64,000 bases of DNA from Nitratidesulfovibrio sp. SRB-5 (GTDB lineage Bacteria; Desulfobacterota; Desulfovibrionia; Desulfovibrionales; Desulfovibrionaceae), in assembly GCF_019931275.1 (NCBI RefSeq), contig NZ_JAIOTY010000001.1:1522650-1586649 (forward strand), written 5' to 3'. This document shows positions 37,274 to 46,677 of this stretch, piece by piece. The translations under genes were made by a program, and so were the position numbers. The first letter of the stretch is position 1. Each line of letters starts with the position of its first letter. Below the pieces are notes generated by a model. The model had not been told where the DNA came from. It saw only the letters and a program-made list of their open reading frames with translations, and ran no database searches.

Positions 37274-38611
37274 ATGAACGTCTGCATCGTCGGCACCGGC
37301 TACGTTGGCCTGGTCAGTGCCGCCTGCTTCGCCGAAATGGGCAACAACGTCTGCTGCGTGGACGTGAACCCCGAGGTGGTGAAAACCCTTGCCGCCGGCA
37401 AGGTGCACATCTACGAGCCCGGTCTTGAGGAACTGGTGCGCCGCAACCACGCGGAAGGCCGTCTGGTCTTCACCACCAGCCTGGAACAGGGGCTCGAGCG
37501 CGCGCAGTTCGTGTTCATCACCGTGGGCACCCCCTCGCGCGATGACGGATCGTGCGACCTGTCCTACGTGGACCAGGTGGCCCGCGAGATAGGCCGCCTG
37601 ATGCACCGCCCGCTCATCGTGGTGGACAAGTCCACCGTGCCGGTGGGCACCGCCGACCGGGTGCGCGGGCTGATCCGCGAGGAACTGGCCGCGCGCGGCG
37701 TGGACATTGCCTTCGATGTGGTGTCCAACCCGGAATTTCTCAAGGAAGGCGACGCGGTGAGCGACTTCATGAAGCCCGACCGCGTGGTGGTGGGCACGGA
37801 AGACGAACGCTCCGCCGAATACCTGCGCCAGTTATACGCGCCCTTTGCCCGCAGCCGCGACAAGCTCATCGTCATGGGCACCCGCAGCGCGGAAATGACC
37901 AAGTACGCCGCCAACTGCATGCTGGCCACCAAGATTTCGTTCATTAACGAAATCGCGGGTATCTGCGAAAGGGTGGGGGCCGACGTGCGCGAGGTGCGCA
38001 TCGGCATCGGCTCGGACCAGCGCATCGGCTACCATTTCATCTACCCCGGCGTGGGCTACGGCGGCTCATGCTTTCCCAAGGACGTCAAGGCGCTGATCCA
38101 CACCGCGCGCGAAGCAGGGGCCGTGCCCCAACTGCTGAACGCCGTGGAAGACGTCAACGCCCGCCAGAAGGTGTCCATGGCCCGGCGCGTGCGCGACTAC
38201 TTCGCGCCGCAGGGCGGGGTTGCGGGCAAGACGTTGGCCCTGTGGGGCCTGGCCTTCAAGGCCAACACCGACGACATGCGCGAGGCTGCGGCCCTGTCCA
38301 TCATCAACGACCTGACCTCCCACGGCATGCGGGTGCGGGCCTTCGATCCGGTGGCGTCCGAGAACGCCGCGAAGCTCATTGGCGACAATCCGCTGGTGGA
38401 GATCGTGAACAGCCAGTACGAGGTCTGCCGGGGCGCCCAGGCGCTGCTGGTGGTCACCGAGTGGAACCAGTTCCGCAACCCCGACTTCGAACGGGTGAAG
38501 GAGTTGCTGACCGCGCCGGTGCTGTTTGATGGGCGCAACCTGTATTCGCCCTCGTTCATGGGCGAGCAGGGCTTTGCCTACTTCTGCGTGGGCCGGGCCG
38601 CCAGCCTGTAA
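37274..38611 (+). CDS. ugd: UDP-glucose 6-dehydrogenase
   Basis: 445 residues. NAD-binding IVGTGYVGLVSAACFAE at the N-terminus, STVPVGTADRVRG, NPEFLKEGDAVSDF, and the catalytic-cysteine loop GVGYGGSCFPKDV. It oxidises UDP-glucose to UDP-glucuronate for envelope polysaccharide. GAGGA precedes the ATG. It is a single-gene unit with a terminator 22 bp downstream and reads away from pdxJ. Confidence 0.96.
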   Translation: MNVCIVGTGYVGLVSAACFAEMGNNVCCVDVNPEVVKTLAAGKVHIYEPGLEELVRRNHAEGRLVFTTSLEQGLERAQFVFITVGTPSRDDGSCDLSYVDQVAREIGRLMHRPLIVVDKSTVPVGTADRVRGLIREELAARGVDIAFDVVSNPEFLKEGDAVSDFMKPDRVVVGTEDERSAEYLRQLYAPFARSRDKLIVMGTRSAEMTKYAANCMLATKISFINEIAGICERVGADVREVRIGIGSDQRIGYHFIYPGVGYGGSCFPKDVKALIHTAREAGAVPQLLNAVEDVNARQKVSMARRVRDYFAPQGGVAGKTLALWGLAFKANTDDMREAAALSIINDLTSHGMRVRAFDPVASENAAKLIGDNPLVEIVNSQYEVCRGAQALLVVTEWNQFRNPDFERVKELLTAPVLFDGRNLYSPSFMGEQGFAYFCVGRAASL

Positions 38612-38632
38612 CAGGGCGACATTGAAAATGTT

Positions 38633-38668
38633 AGCCCCTCGCCGGAGTTTCCGGCGGGGGGCTTTGTC
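38633..38668 (+). terminator. ugd terminator
   Basis: 14-bp stem (38633-38646 with 38650-38663) of G+C-rich bases with a 3-base loop, followed by TTTGTCTT. Confidence 0.85.
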
Positions 38669-38817
38669 TTGCTAGGGGAAAGCGTTTGTGTGGATTCCCC
38701 TCTTCACCCCTTATAGTAAGGCGTTGTATGTTTGTATGAAAACTGCCATTGTCATATTTAAAATGGTAACGCATGTGGATTATGGATATCTTCAAATAAT
38801 TGAATATTGAGGTGTAT

Positions 38818-39621
38818 ATGGAGCGTTATTGCGGTGATGATAGGCTTAGACATCATGTAGTTTTTGAAAGAAAAACTGACATGTCGTGTGTGTTTTGTGG
38901 TGCGCATGCTGAAACAAGAGAACATACACCGTCAAAGGTTTTTTTATCTAAACCGTATCCGGAAAATTTGTCAGTTGTACCTTCATGTGGAGAGTGCAAT
39001 AATTCATTTTCAAGTGATGAGCTGTACACGTTTTTGGTCATAAAATTGCTTGTTGATGGATATTTCCCACAATTAAATGTAGTAGATAGTTATGTTCATG
39101 GTAAACTTAAAGATACAAGAGAGGGAATTGATGCTATAAATAGCACAAATATGTATTTTAATAAAAAAGTAAAAGATAAAAATTGTATTTTTTTTGATGC
39201 AAGAGTAGATAGAGTGCTGAAAAAACTTGCTGTGTGCCATGCAACGCATGATTTAAGTGATGGATATTATAAATTTTCGAGAGGTTTTAGAATGTCATTG
39301 TGTTGCTTTGATATTTTGCCGAATATGTCGGAGTCGGAAAAAGATTTAATAGATAGTATAGAGCCTGTGCTGTTGTTTCCAGAAATTGGCTCCATGGGAT
39401 ATGAGCATATATTTGCACTTGATACCAAATTGACTTCTGTTGAAACTGGCGAAGAAAAAATAATTCAAAGCTGCGTTATCATTTGGAATGAAGTTCAAGA
39501 TGGTAGTTATAGGTATATTTGTGCTCATAAGATCGACGCATTGTTGGTTAAGATTGTTATTAGCGAATTCCTCTATGCTGTAGTTATATTCACTGAAGTG
39601 GAAAATGAATCAGAACGATAG
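38818..39621 (+). CDS. HNH-like nuclease-fold protein, AT-rich, likely acquired
   Basis: 267 residues in strikingly AT-rich DNA compared with everything around it. The first 65 residues have a treble-clef/HNH-like zinc pattern: Cys24-x2-Cys27, EHTPSKVFL with His36, NLSVVPSCGECNNSF with Cys57-x2-Cys60 and the following Asn pair. The remaining ~200 residues are not recognised and contain no membrane segment. HNH proteins of this kind occur alone or in defence and mobile elements. The ATG at 38818 is preferred (GAGGTG five bases upstream) over a TTG at 38800. Codon use favours A/T-ending codons, unlike neighbours, a sign of recent transfer. Nuclease activity is inferred only. Confidence 0.75.
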   Translation: MERYCGDDRLRHHVVFERKTDMSCVFCGAHAETREHTPSKVFLSKPYPENLSVVPSCGECNNSFSSDELYTFLVIKLLVDGYFPQLNVVDSYVHGKLKDTREGIDAINSTNMYFNKKVKDKNCIFFDARVDRVLKKLAVCHATHDLSDGYYKFSRGFRMSLCCFDILPNMSESEKDLIDSIEPVLLFPEIGSMGYEHIFALDTKLTSVETGEEKIIQSCVIIWNEVQDGSYRYICAHKIDALLVKIVISEFLYAVVIFTEVENESER

Positions 39622-39747
39622 TTGGATGTATTCATGGAGGGCAAGGGAGGGGCTGTCAGGCTTGCGCTCGGGGGGGGGTAGCTATATCAGCATTTTTATG
39701 AAGTATTGTTTTCTTCCGCCCGCATTGTGCCCGTGCTGGCCGCAGCA

Positions 39748-39793
39748 CGCGGAAAGGGCCGCATCCCATGGTCGGGATGCGGCCCTTTCCGCG
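39748..39793. terminator. perfect 20-bp hairpin after HNH gene
   Basis: Perfect 20-bp stem (39748-39767 with 39774-39793, arm CGCGGAAAGGGCCGCATCCC) with a 6-base loop. It lies between convergent genes and can serve both. A second weaker hairpin follows (about 39797-39836). Confidence 0.65.
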
Positions 39794-39861
39794 TGGCCGT
39801 CATCAGAATCCCGCTGGCGGCTCTGATGGCGGGTGTGCCCGGGCGGCGTCTGGCGTGTTGC

Positions 39862-40086
39862 CTAGGGGCGCCGGTCCAGGCTGCGTCTACAGGACCGCAG
39901 TTGCAGCTCCTGCAGGATCAGCCGTTCGTACTCCACGGAGTGCTGCGGCTGCACGTTGAAATCTTCTTCCAGAAATTTTTCGAGGAACTGGGTCTCCTCC
40001 CAGAAATCGAGCAACTCCTCGTCACCGAGAGCCTTTATTTGCAGGGCGAGGGGCAGGTCGTCGGGGAAGGGGAACATATGCGCCAT
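39862..40086 (-). CDS. small acidic hypothetical protein
   Basis: 74 residues, beginning MAHMFPFPDDLPLALQIK and rich in Glu, Leu and Phe in the middle (DEELLDFWEETQFLEKFL), then a basic tail. No known domain recognised. The composition looks like a real soluble helical protein and not an antisense shadow. GGAGG lies ten bases upstream of the chosen start; an ATG nine bases earlier is too close to it. Divergent from cheW. Confidence 0.6.
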   Translation of the reverse strand: MAHMFPFPDDLPLALQIKALGDEELLDFWEETQFLEKFLEEDFNVQPQHSVEYERLILQELQLRSCRRSLDRRP

Positions 40087-40543
40087 CGGCAGCATTCCTC
40101 CGCATCGGTGGACGTTGTGGTGCCGGGGCGGTCGCCGGGCCGGCCGCCTGCCTCTCATAGGACGTCTCTGGTCGCTCGTGCAACCGCCCGTGCGGTCCGG
40201 TGGCGTCACCGTTTCCGCATGCTCGCACCGGGCGCGCCCACCTGTGGGCGGGGCGCGCTCGGCTGGTCCCTAGGTGCTCGCGCACGTGCGCATGGCGCAC
40301 GACCAACGCGCGGGATGCGCGCGGCGTTACGGGGCAACGGACTGGTTGGGCTGTACACCCACCTTTTACGCCACGGCGGCATGATTATCAAGCCCCATGG
40401 CCGCAATGCGGCCCATCGAAAGGAATATGGCGCGGGGGTGTTGCTTGCCTTGAAAGATGATTCCGCATAGGATTATGCGAGCGGTCGCGGCGTTCGTCGC
40501 CCGGACTGCCGCAACTGTCGCTACCCGCACCAAGGAGCTGGTC
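40087..40543. other. 457-bp divergent region upstream of cheW
   Basis: No gene seen. It carries G+C-rich inverted repeats around 40225-40260 and an AT-richer segment at 40370-40490. TTGAAA at 40451 with TATGCG 18 bp later is a possible weak cheW promoter. Confidence 0.5.
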
Positions 40544-41020
40544 ATGGATGCAACGCAGAAGAAGCAGGATGATGAACTGCTGCAACTCGTAACGTTCAGC
40601 ATCGGCGACGAGGAATTCGGGGTGGACATCCTGAAGGTGCAGGAAATCATCCGCACCATGGAGATCACCAAGGTTCCCCGTGCGCCGGAGTTCGTCGAGG
40701 GCGTCATCAACCTGCGTGGCAAGGTCATTCCCATCATCGACCTGCGCCGCAGATTCGGTCTCGACTCCAAGAGCCACGACAAGCATACCCGCATCATCGT
40801 CATTGAGATCAACAATATGATCGTCGGGTTCGTGGTGGATTCCGTTTCGGAGGTGCTGCGCATTCCCGCGAGCACGGTCGAGCCGCCGCCACCGGTGGTT
40901 GCGGGGCTCGAGTCGGAGTACATCAGCGGCGTGGGCAAGTTGCAGGATCGCCTGCTGATCCTGCTGGACCTCGACAAGCTGCTGTCCAACGACGACATGA
41001 GCGTACTGGGCCACATCTAG
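40544..41020 (+). CDS. cheW: chemotaxis coupling protein CheW
   Basis: 158 residues, a single CheW domain: LVTFSIGDEEFGVDILKVQEI, TKVPRAPEFVEGVINLRG, VIPIIDLRRRFG and LIDLDKLL-like end. It links receptors to CheA. AAGGAG is seven bases upstream of the ATG at 40544; an upstream extension of 29 codons is low complexity and rejected. No cheA is nearby. Confidence 0.93.
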   Translation: MDATQKKQDDELLQLVTFSIGDEEFGVDILKVQEIIRTMEITKVPRAPEFVEGVINLRGKVIPIIDLRRRFGLDSKSHDKHTRIIVIEINNMIVGFVVDSVSEVLRIPASTVEPPPPVVAGLESEYISGVGKLQDRLLILLDLDKLLSNDDMSVLGHI

Positions 41021-41040
41021 GCATTTCCCCGTTCTCGCAC

Positions 41041-41069
41041 GCGCCCCGGCGGCTTCGGCCCCGGGGCGC
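41041..41069 (+). terminator. hairpin after cheW
   Basis: 9-bp outer stem GCGCCCCGG/CCGGGGCGC with an inner GGC-TTCG-GCC stem, 20 bp after the stop. No U-tract follows. Confidence 0.5.
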
Positions 41070-41304
41070 TGCGCATTGGAAGGGGGGGCACCAGCCCATT
41101 GCGCAGCATGGCCGGACCGGATAGTGTCCCGCCCTGCGCGCGGCACGTGCCGTGCGCACCACACGACAACCACGCCGCCTTCCCCCCGTGCCCGCGCAGC
41201 GTCGCAAAAGGGGCGAAGCGGCCTTTTGCCGTTCACCCGCGCACCCGTCGTCGCCCCTCTCCACGGGGCGTGGCGGGCATCGCCGCGCGGGGCACGGAGG
41301 CACC

Positions 41305-44300
41305 GTGAATTTCGAGCAATTAACTGCCCGGCTGGCTGCGTCCGGCCTTGCCGCACCCGCGTCCGGCGGGAGCCATTCCGGCGGTACCCATTCCGGCGGT
41401 ACCCATTCCGGCGGGGCGCACGCCGTGGCCGAGGCCCTGCGGATAGAGGTGGCCCGCAGCGGCATGGGCGGGGCCGCCCGGCTGGCTCTGGCCCTGATGC
41501 GCGCCGGGCGCGACGTGGTCATGGTGGTGCGCGATGCCGCCGAACTGGCCGAGGCCCGCGCCCTGACCACGCTGTTCTCGCCCGAGCTTTCCGGTACGGA
41601 CCCGGCGGTGACCCAGGCCCGCTGGGACGCCCAGTGGATCGTCTTTCCGCAGCACCCGGCGGGCACGCGCGGGCGCGGGGCGTGGGCCGCGCGCATGGCC
41701 AGCCTGTACGCCCTGAGCCGCCGCGAGCATCCGCGCGGGATCATCATTTCCGTGGACAACCTGCTGCCCAAGCTGCCGCCGGTGGACATCTTCGAGCACC
41801 ACGAACTGCGGCTGGCCCGGGGCGAGGACATGTCGCCCGAACTGGTGCTGGACCAGGCCATCGACTGGGGCTTCGAGCGTGCCCAGATGGTCAGCCGCCC
41901 CGGCGAGGCTGCCCGGCGCGGCGATATTCTGGACATCTTCCCGCCCGGCTACGAAAAGCCGCTGCGCCTTGAATTCTTTGGCGATACGCTGGAAGACATC
42001 CGCCTGTTCGACGCCACCAGCCAGCGCTCGCTGGCCAGCCTGGAGGAGTTCCGCCTGCTGCCCGTGGCCCCGGTGGTGGGCTGCCGCGAATACCGCGAAG
42101 CCGCCGCCCGCCGCTGGAAGCAGTTGCGCAGGGACGGCGTCATCGACGGCGAGCAGGCCGCCGCCCTGGTCCGCATGGCCGAGGGCGAGGTGACCGGACT
42201 GCTGCCCGGCGCCTGGTACGAGAACGCCACCTGGATGGAAGACTGGTTGCCGCGCGATGCCGTGTGGCTGCTGCCCGACCGGGCCGACCTGTCCACCGCG
42301 CTGGAGGCCGCCCGCACCAACTGGGAAGCCCTGCTGGATCGCCAGTACGACGAGCACCGCCTGCGCCAGCCGCGCACCCTTGTGCTGCGCGACGCGGACG
42401 AAGCGCAGGCCGCCTGGCGTGGCCGGTCCGTGGCCCATTTCGAACGGCTGGTCATGGGCGTGGAGCGCACCGGCGTGGACCTGCCGGAACGGCGGCTGCA
42501 CGCCTTCCGCGATCTGTTCGCCGCCACCCCCTCCGTACCCGTGGACGAGGACCGCCCCTGGCAGCGGCTGGTGACGGCCCTGCGCCAGTGGACCTCGGAA
42601 CGGCGCCAGGTGGTGCTCAGCTTCGCCAGCGACCGCAGCCGCCGCAAGTTCCTGAAGCTGGCGGAACAGGACGGCGTGCGCCCGAACCTGCGCTATTCCC
42701 CGGCGGACCGGGGCCTGTACGCGCTGGTGGCGCCGTTCCGCGCGGGCATCGACCTTGCGTGGGACAACGTGCTGGTCATCGGCGAGGACGTGCTGCAACC
42801 CAAGGCCGACCGCCAGCCCCGCGTGCCTACCGGGGCCTTTCTGGGGCTGGACAAGTACGACGACCTTTCGCCCGGCGACCTTCTGGTGCACCGCGACTAC
42901 GGCGTGGGGCGCTTTGGCGGGCTGCACCGCATGGACCTTGGCGGGGTGGCCAACGACTTTCTGTTGCTGGAATACGCGGGCGAGGACCGGCTGTACCTGC
43001 CCGTTGACCGCCTGTCGCTCATCCAGCGGTTCAAGGGAGGGGACGATTCCGTCCCGTCGCTGGACAAGCTGGGCGGTTCCGGCTGGCGGGCCAGCAAGGA
43101 CAAGGCCCGCAAGGCCATCGAGAAGATCGCCGCAGACCTCGTCCAGATGTACGCCTACCGCAAGGTGGCCAAGGGCTATCGCTACGGTCCGCTGGGAGAG
43201 CTGTACCGCGAGTTCGAGGCGTCCTTCGGCTTCGAGGAAACCCCGGACCAGGCCCGGGCCATTCAGGACGTGCTGGACGACATGGAAAAGCCGGAACCCA
43301 TGGACCGCCTGGTGTGCGGCGACGTGGGCTTTGGCAAGACCGAGGTGGCCCTGCGCGCGGCCTTCCGCGCCGCCGCCGAAGGCCGCCAGGTGGCCCTGCT
43401 GTGCCCCACCACGGTGCTGGCGGAACAGCACTACCAGACCTTCCGCAGCCGTCTGGCCGGGTTTCCGGTCAACGTGGGCATGCTGAGCCGCTTCGTCTCG
43501 CGGCAGAAGCAGAAGGAAGTGCTGCAATCCGCCGCGCGCGGGCAGATCGACATTCTCATTGGCACCCACCGCCTGCTCTCCGACGACGTGCAACTGCCCA
43601 ACCTGGGCCTGCTGGTGCTGGACGAGGAGCAGCGCTTCGGCGTGCGCCACAAGGAAAAGCTGAAGAAGTTCCGCAAGAACGTGGACGCCCTGACCCTGAC
43701 GGCCACGCCCATTCCGCGCACCTTGCAGCTGTCCATGTCGGGCATCCGCGAACTGTCGGTCATCGAGACCGCGCCGCCGGAACGCAAGCCCGTGGCCACC
43801 GCGCTCATAGAGCGCGACCAGAACGCCCTGCGCCAGATTCTGGAGCGCGAAATCGCCCGCGAAGGGCAGGTGTTCTGGGTGCACAACCGCGTGCAGGGGC
43901 TGGAGCGGGTGGCGGAATTCGTGCGCGGGCTGGTGCCCACGGCGCGGGTGGGCATGGCCCACGGCCAGATGGGCGAGCGCGAACTGGAAGACACCATGCA
44001 CAAGTTCTGGCACGGCGAGCTCGATGTGCTGGTGTGCACGGCCATCGTGGAGTCGGGCCTGGACTTTCCGCGCGCCAACACCCTCATCGTGGATCAGGCC
44101 CAGATGTTCGGGCTGGGGCAGCTGTACCAGCTGCGCGGCCGGGTGGGGCGGTCCGACCGGCAGGCCTACGCCGTGTTCGTGGTGTCCGACGCCGAACGCC
44201 TGCCCGAGCAGGCCCGCCAGCGCATGCGCATCATCCTTGAGCTGGACTATCTGGGCGCAGGGTTCCAGGTGGCCATGGAAGACCTGCGGCTGCGCGGCGC

Positions 44301-44931
44301 CGGGAACATCCTGGGCGAGGTGCAGTCCGGCCACATGACCCGCCTTGGCCTCGACCTGTATCTGGAGATGCTGGAAGAGGAAGTGGCCCGGCTGAAGGGC
44401 GACCCCCCGCGCGAGTCGGTGGAGCCGGAACTGAACATCGGGCTTGCCGCGCACATTCCCGAAACGTACATTGGCGATGCCCGCGAGCGCCTGAAGTTCT
44501 ACAAGGCCCTGTCGTCCGCGCCGGATGCCGCCACGTTGCAGGATGTGGAAATGGAACTGCGCGACCGCTTCGGCCCCTGTCCGCCGGAGTTGCGCAACTT
44601 CCTGGCCGTGCTGGTGCTGAAGCGCTTCCTGGCGACCTTGCAGGTGGTGCGGGCAGACATCCACCCCGAACGGCTGCGGCTGGTCTGGGACGAACGCCAG
44701 ACCGTCATCGCGCCGGAACGGCTGGTGGCATGGGTGGCGGCCCGGCAGGGCAAGGCGCGGCTGGTGCCCCCGTCCACGCTGGAAGTGCGCATGGAGGCCG
44801 TGCCCGGTTCCGCCGCCGAGGCGGAAGGCGACCTTGGCGCCCGGCTGGACGCCATCCGCACCGAACTGGCGGGGCTGGCCGCCGTGCCTGCCGCCGTGCA
44901 TGGTTCCGTGTCCGGCATGCAGCAGGCCTGA
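41305..44931 (+). CDS. mfd: transcription-repair coupling factor
   Basis: 1208 residues from a GTG start with GGAGG five bases upstream. UvrB-homology domain at the N-terminus, RNA-polymerase-interacting domain around 500-560 (LSPGDLLVHRDYGVGRFGGL), then the superfamily 2 translocase: CGDVGFGKTEVALRA (about 671-685), LDEEQRFGVRHKEKLK (about 771), TATPIPRTLQLSMSG, HNRVQGLERV, and QLRGRVGRSDRQAYA. The C-terminal TRCF domain is present. It removes stalled RNA polymerase and recruits UvrA. Near the N-terminus a 15-bp repeat gives SGGTH three times. Upstream in-frame codons are low complexity. Confidence 0.97.
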   Translation: MNFEQLTARLAASGLAAPASGGSHSGGTHSGGTHSGGAHAVAEALRIEVARSGMGGAARLALALMRAGRDVVMVVRDAAELAEARALTTLFSPELSGTDPAVTQARWDAQWIVFPQHPAGTRGRGAWAARMASLYALSRREHPRGIIISVDNLLPKLPPVDIFEHHELRLARGEDMSPELVLDQAIDWGFERAQMVSRPGEAARRGDILDIFPPGYEKPLRLEFFGDTLEDIRLFDATSQRSLASLEEFRLLPVAPVVGCREYREAAARRWKQLRRDGVIDGEQAAALVRMAEGEVTGLLPGAWYENATWMEDWLPRDAVWLLPDRADLSTALEAARTNWEALLDRQYDEHRLRQPRTLVLRDADEAQAAWRGRSVAHFERLVMGVERTGVDLPERRLHAFRDLFAATPSVPVDEDRPWQRLVTALRQWTSERRQVVLSFASDRSRRKFLKLAEQDGVRPNLRYSPADRGLYALVAPFRAGIDLAWDNVLVIGEDVLQPKADRQPRVPTGAFLGLDKYDDLSPGDLLVHRDYGVGRFGGLHRMDLGGVANDFLLLEYAGEDRLYLPVDRLSLIQRFKGGDDSVPSLDKLGGSGWRASKDKARKAIEKIAADLVQMYAYRKVAKGYRYGPLGELYREFEASFGFEETPDQARAIQDVLDDMEKPEPMDRLVCGDVGFGKTEVALRAAFRAAAEGRQVALLCPTTVLAEQHYQTFRSRLAGFPVNVGMLSRFVSRQKQKEVLQSAARGQIDILIGTHRLLSDDVQLPNLGLLVLDEEQRFGVRHKEKLKKFRKNVDALTLTATPIPRTLQLSMSGIRELSVIETAPPERKPVATALIERDQNALRQILEREIAREGQVFWVHNRVQGLERVAEFVRGLVPTARVGMAHGQMGERELEDTMHKFWHGELDVLVCTAIVESGLDFPRANTLIVDQAQMFGLGQLYQLRGRVGRSDRQAYAVFVVSDAERLPEQARQRMRIILELDYLGAGFQVAMEDLRLRGAGNILGEVQSGHMTRLGLDLYLEMLEEEVARLKGDPPRESVEPELNIGLAAHIPETYIGDARERLKFYKALSSAPDAATLQDVEMELRDRFGPCPPELRNFLAVLVLKRFLATLQVVRADIHPERLRLVWDERQTVIAPERLVAWVAARQGKARLVPPSTLEVRMEAVPGSAAEAEGDLGARLDAIRTELAGLAAVPAAVHGSVSGMQQA

Positions 44932-44984
44932 GCCGTCCGGACCCGGTTTCATCCCGTCACCACAACCGGAGAGCAGACCTGCCC

Positions 44985-46283
44985 ATGGTTCCTTCATCGC
45001 CCCCGTCTTGCCGCATGACGTCCCCGTCTTGCCGCATGCCGTCGCGTTTTCGCGCGGGTTGCCGTCCCTTCGGTGGGGCGCGGGCCATCCTGCCGCTGTG
45101 CGCGGTGCTGCTGGTGCTGCTGTTGTCCGGCTGCGGCCAGGACCCCCTGCCCGAGGGCGTGGTGGCCACGGTCAACGAGCGGCCCATCATGCTGCGCACG
45201 CTGGAGGCGGTGCACGACATGAACAGCATGAGCTGGTCCGGTCATGCCCCTTCGGTGGAGCAGTTGCAGGCCCAGTATGGAGCGGTGCTGTCCGACCTCA
45301 TCGTGCAGGAACTGGTGGCGCAGGCGCTGGAGCGGGAGAACATCGCAGTCAGCGACGCGGAAGTGGCCGAGGCCGAGGCCGAGGTGCGCGGCGACTACCC
45401 GGCGGGCGAATTCGAAAAGTCGCTGGTCGAGGAATACATAGACCTGGACCTGTGGCGTTCGCGCCTGCGCGCCCGCATCGCCATGCAGAAGTTCATGCGT
45501 CTCATCCTGCGGCCCACCATCAGCATTCCCCTTGAAGAGGTGGAGACCTACTACGCCGCGCACCGGCAGGACTACCGGCTGCCCCGCCGGGTGCAGTTCC
45601 TGGTGGTGGCCGGGCCGGACAAGGCCGCCGTGGACAAGGCCCGCGCCCTGTCGCTGGGCGGGGCCAAGCCCGCCGATGTGGAGGCCGCCCAGCCATCGGT
45701 GACCGTGCGCGAGGTCAAGATGCGCCGCGACCGCCTGCCCGCCCTGTGGAGCAAGGAACTGGCGGGGCTGGCGCCCCGGCAGGCCTCTGCGGTGAAGCAG
45801 GGCGAATGGGGCTACCAGTCGTTTCTGCTGGTGGGCGAGATTGCCGAGAAGCAGCTGGAGCTTTCCCACGCCTACCCGCTGGTGGAACGGGTGCTGCTGG
45901 AGCGCAAGATGGACGAGGCCTACGCCCGCTGGATGGAGGCGGAACTGCGCACCGCGCGCATCAGGGTATCTGCCCACCTGCTGCCCGAAGCCCGCGGCGC
46001 CGCGAAGGGCGCGGCGGCTCAGGGCGCCAATGCCACCGGCATGCCCGGTGTGCCCGGTATGTCTGGTGCGTCGGGCACGCAGGGACAGTCCGGGCAGGAC
46101 TTGTCCGGTCAGGGTGCCCAGGGCGCTCAGGCGATGCAGCCACAAGAGATCCTGGACGAGGGCGATCCCATGGACGGAACCGCGCCGGGATCGGAACTGG
46201 ATGCGCCGCCACCCGCCGAAGACGGCAAGGGAACGCGAAGTGCACCGGCAAACGGTGCACAACGCAAGACAAAGGCGAAATAA
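44985..46283 (+). CDS. SurA/PpiC-like periplasmic lipoprotein
   Basis: 432 residues. Signal ends in the lipobox LLLSGC (about residue 47), then a SurA-N-like helical domain (VVATVNERPIMLRTLEAV, LIVQELVAQALERENIAVSDAEV) and a shorter, poorly conserved PPIase-like region. Residues after ~345 are Gly/Ala/Gln-rich low complexity. It probably acts as an outer-membrane-protein chaperone anchored by lipid. The ATG at 44985 has only a distant GGAG; an ATG at 45015 is possible. It lies 53 bases after mfd and upstream of a second SurA-like gene. The N-terminal CRM-SPS repeat derives from an 18-bp DNA duplication. Confidence 0.82.
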   Translation: MVPSSPPSCRMTSPSCRMPSRFRAGCRPFGGARAILPLCAVLLVLLLSGCGQDPLPEGVVATVNERPIMLRTLEAVHDMNSMSWSGHAPSVEQLQAQYGAVLSDLIVQELVAQALERENIAVSDAEVAEAEAEVRGDYPAGEFEKSLVEEYIDLDLWRSRLRARIAMQKFMRLILRPTISIPLEEVETYYAAHRQDYRLPRRVQFLVVAGPDKAAVDKARALSLGGAKPADVEAAQPSVTVREVKMRRDRLPALWSKELAGLAPRQASAVKQGEWGYQSFLLVGEIAEKQLELSHAYPLVERVLLERKMDEAYARWMEAELRTARIRVSAHLLPEARGAAKGAAAQGANATGMPGVPGMSGASGTQGQSGQDLSGQGAQGAQAMQPQEILDEGDPMDGTAPGSELDAPPPAEDGKGTRSAPANGAQRKTKAK

Positions 46284-46677
46284 TACGAATTGTTGCAGTT
46301 GATTGCATAAACGGGAAAAAGGTATTACATGCCGGGCTTGCCATGGTCGAACCGGTCGTGCAGGCTCATGTCGGCCATTCATGGCCGGTGACATGGCCAG
46401 CCGACTGGGCTGGCCGGGCTGGCTTGGCTGGTTTGATCGGTCCGGTCGAACGGGTCTGGTCGAACAGGTCCGGTCGAACGGGTCCGGCAGAGCTGGCGGC
46501 CCGATTGGCCTGACGTAACTGGCCTGACGTAACTGGCCAGTTTGCACTGGCCCGGCTGCATCAGCCTTTTCGCATCAATATGTTCGCACCGGTTGTCCGT
46601 CCGCCTTTGCGGCTTCCCTGGCAACCCCGTGCCAGTGCCGATTCCGGTCGTCTCCAACCACCAAACAGGAGTGCCCC
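46284..46677. other. 394-bp gap between the two SurA-like genes
   Basis: No gene. It contains repeats of about 15 bp built on GGTCCGGTCGAACGG (46435-46500), a 14-bp duplication CCTGACGTAACTGG (about 46505-46535), and a short inverted repeat GGCCAGTTTGCACTGGCC (46537-46554). Confidence 0.6.

Noticed and set aside
36959-37606. 215-residue minus-strand gene overlapping ugd start
   Set aside because: His-rich shadow of the ugd N-terminus; would also cover the divergent promoter region.
41320-44997. 1225-residue minus-strand frame over mfd
   Set aside because: Antisense to a complete Mfd with all translocase motifs.
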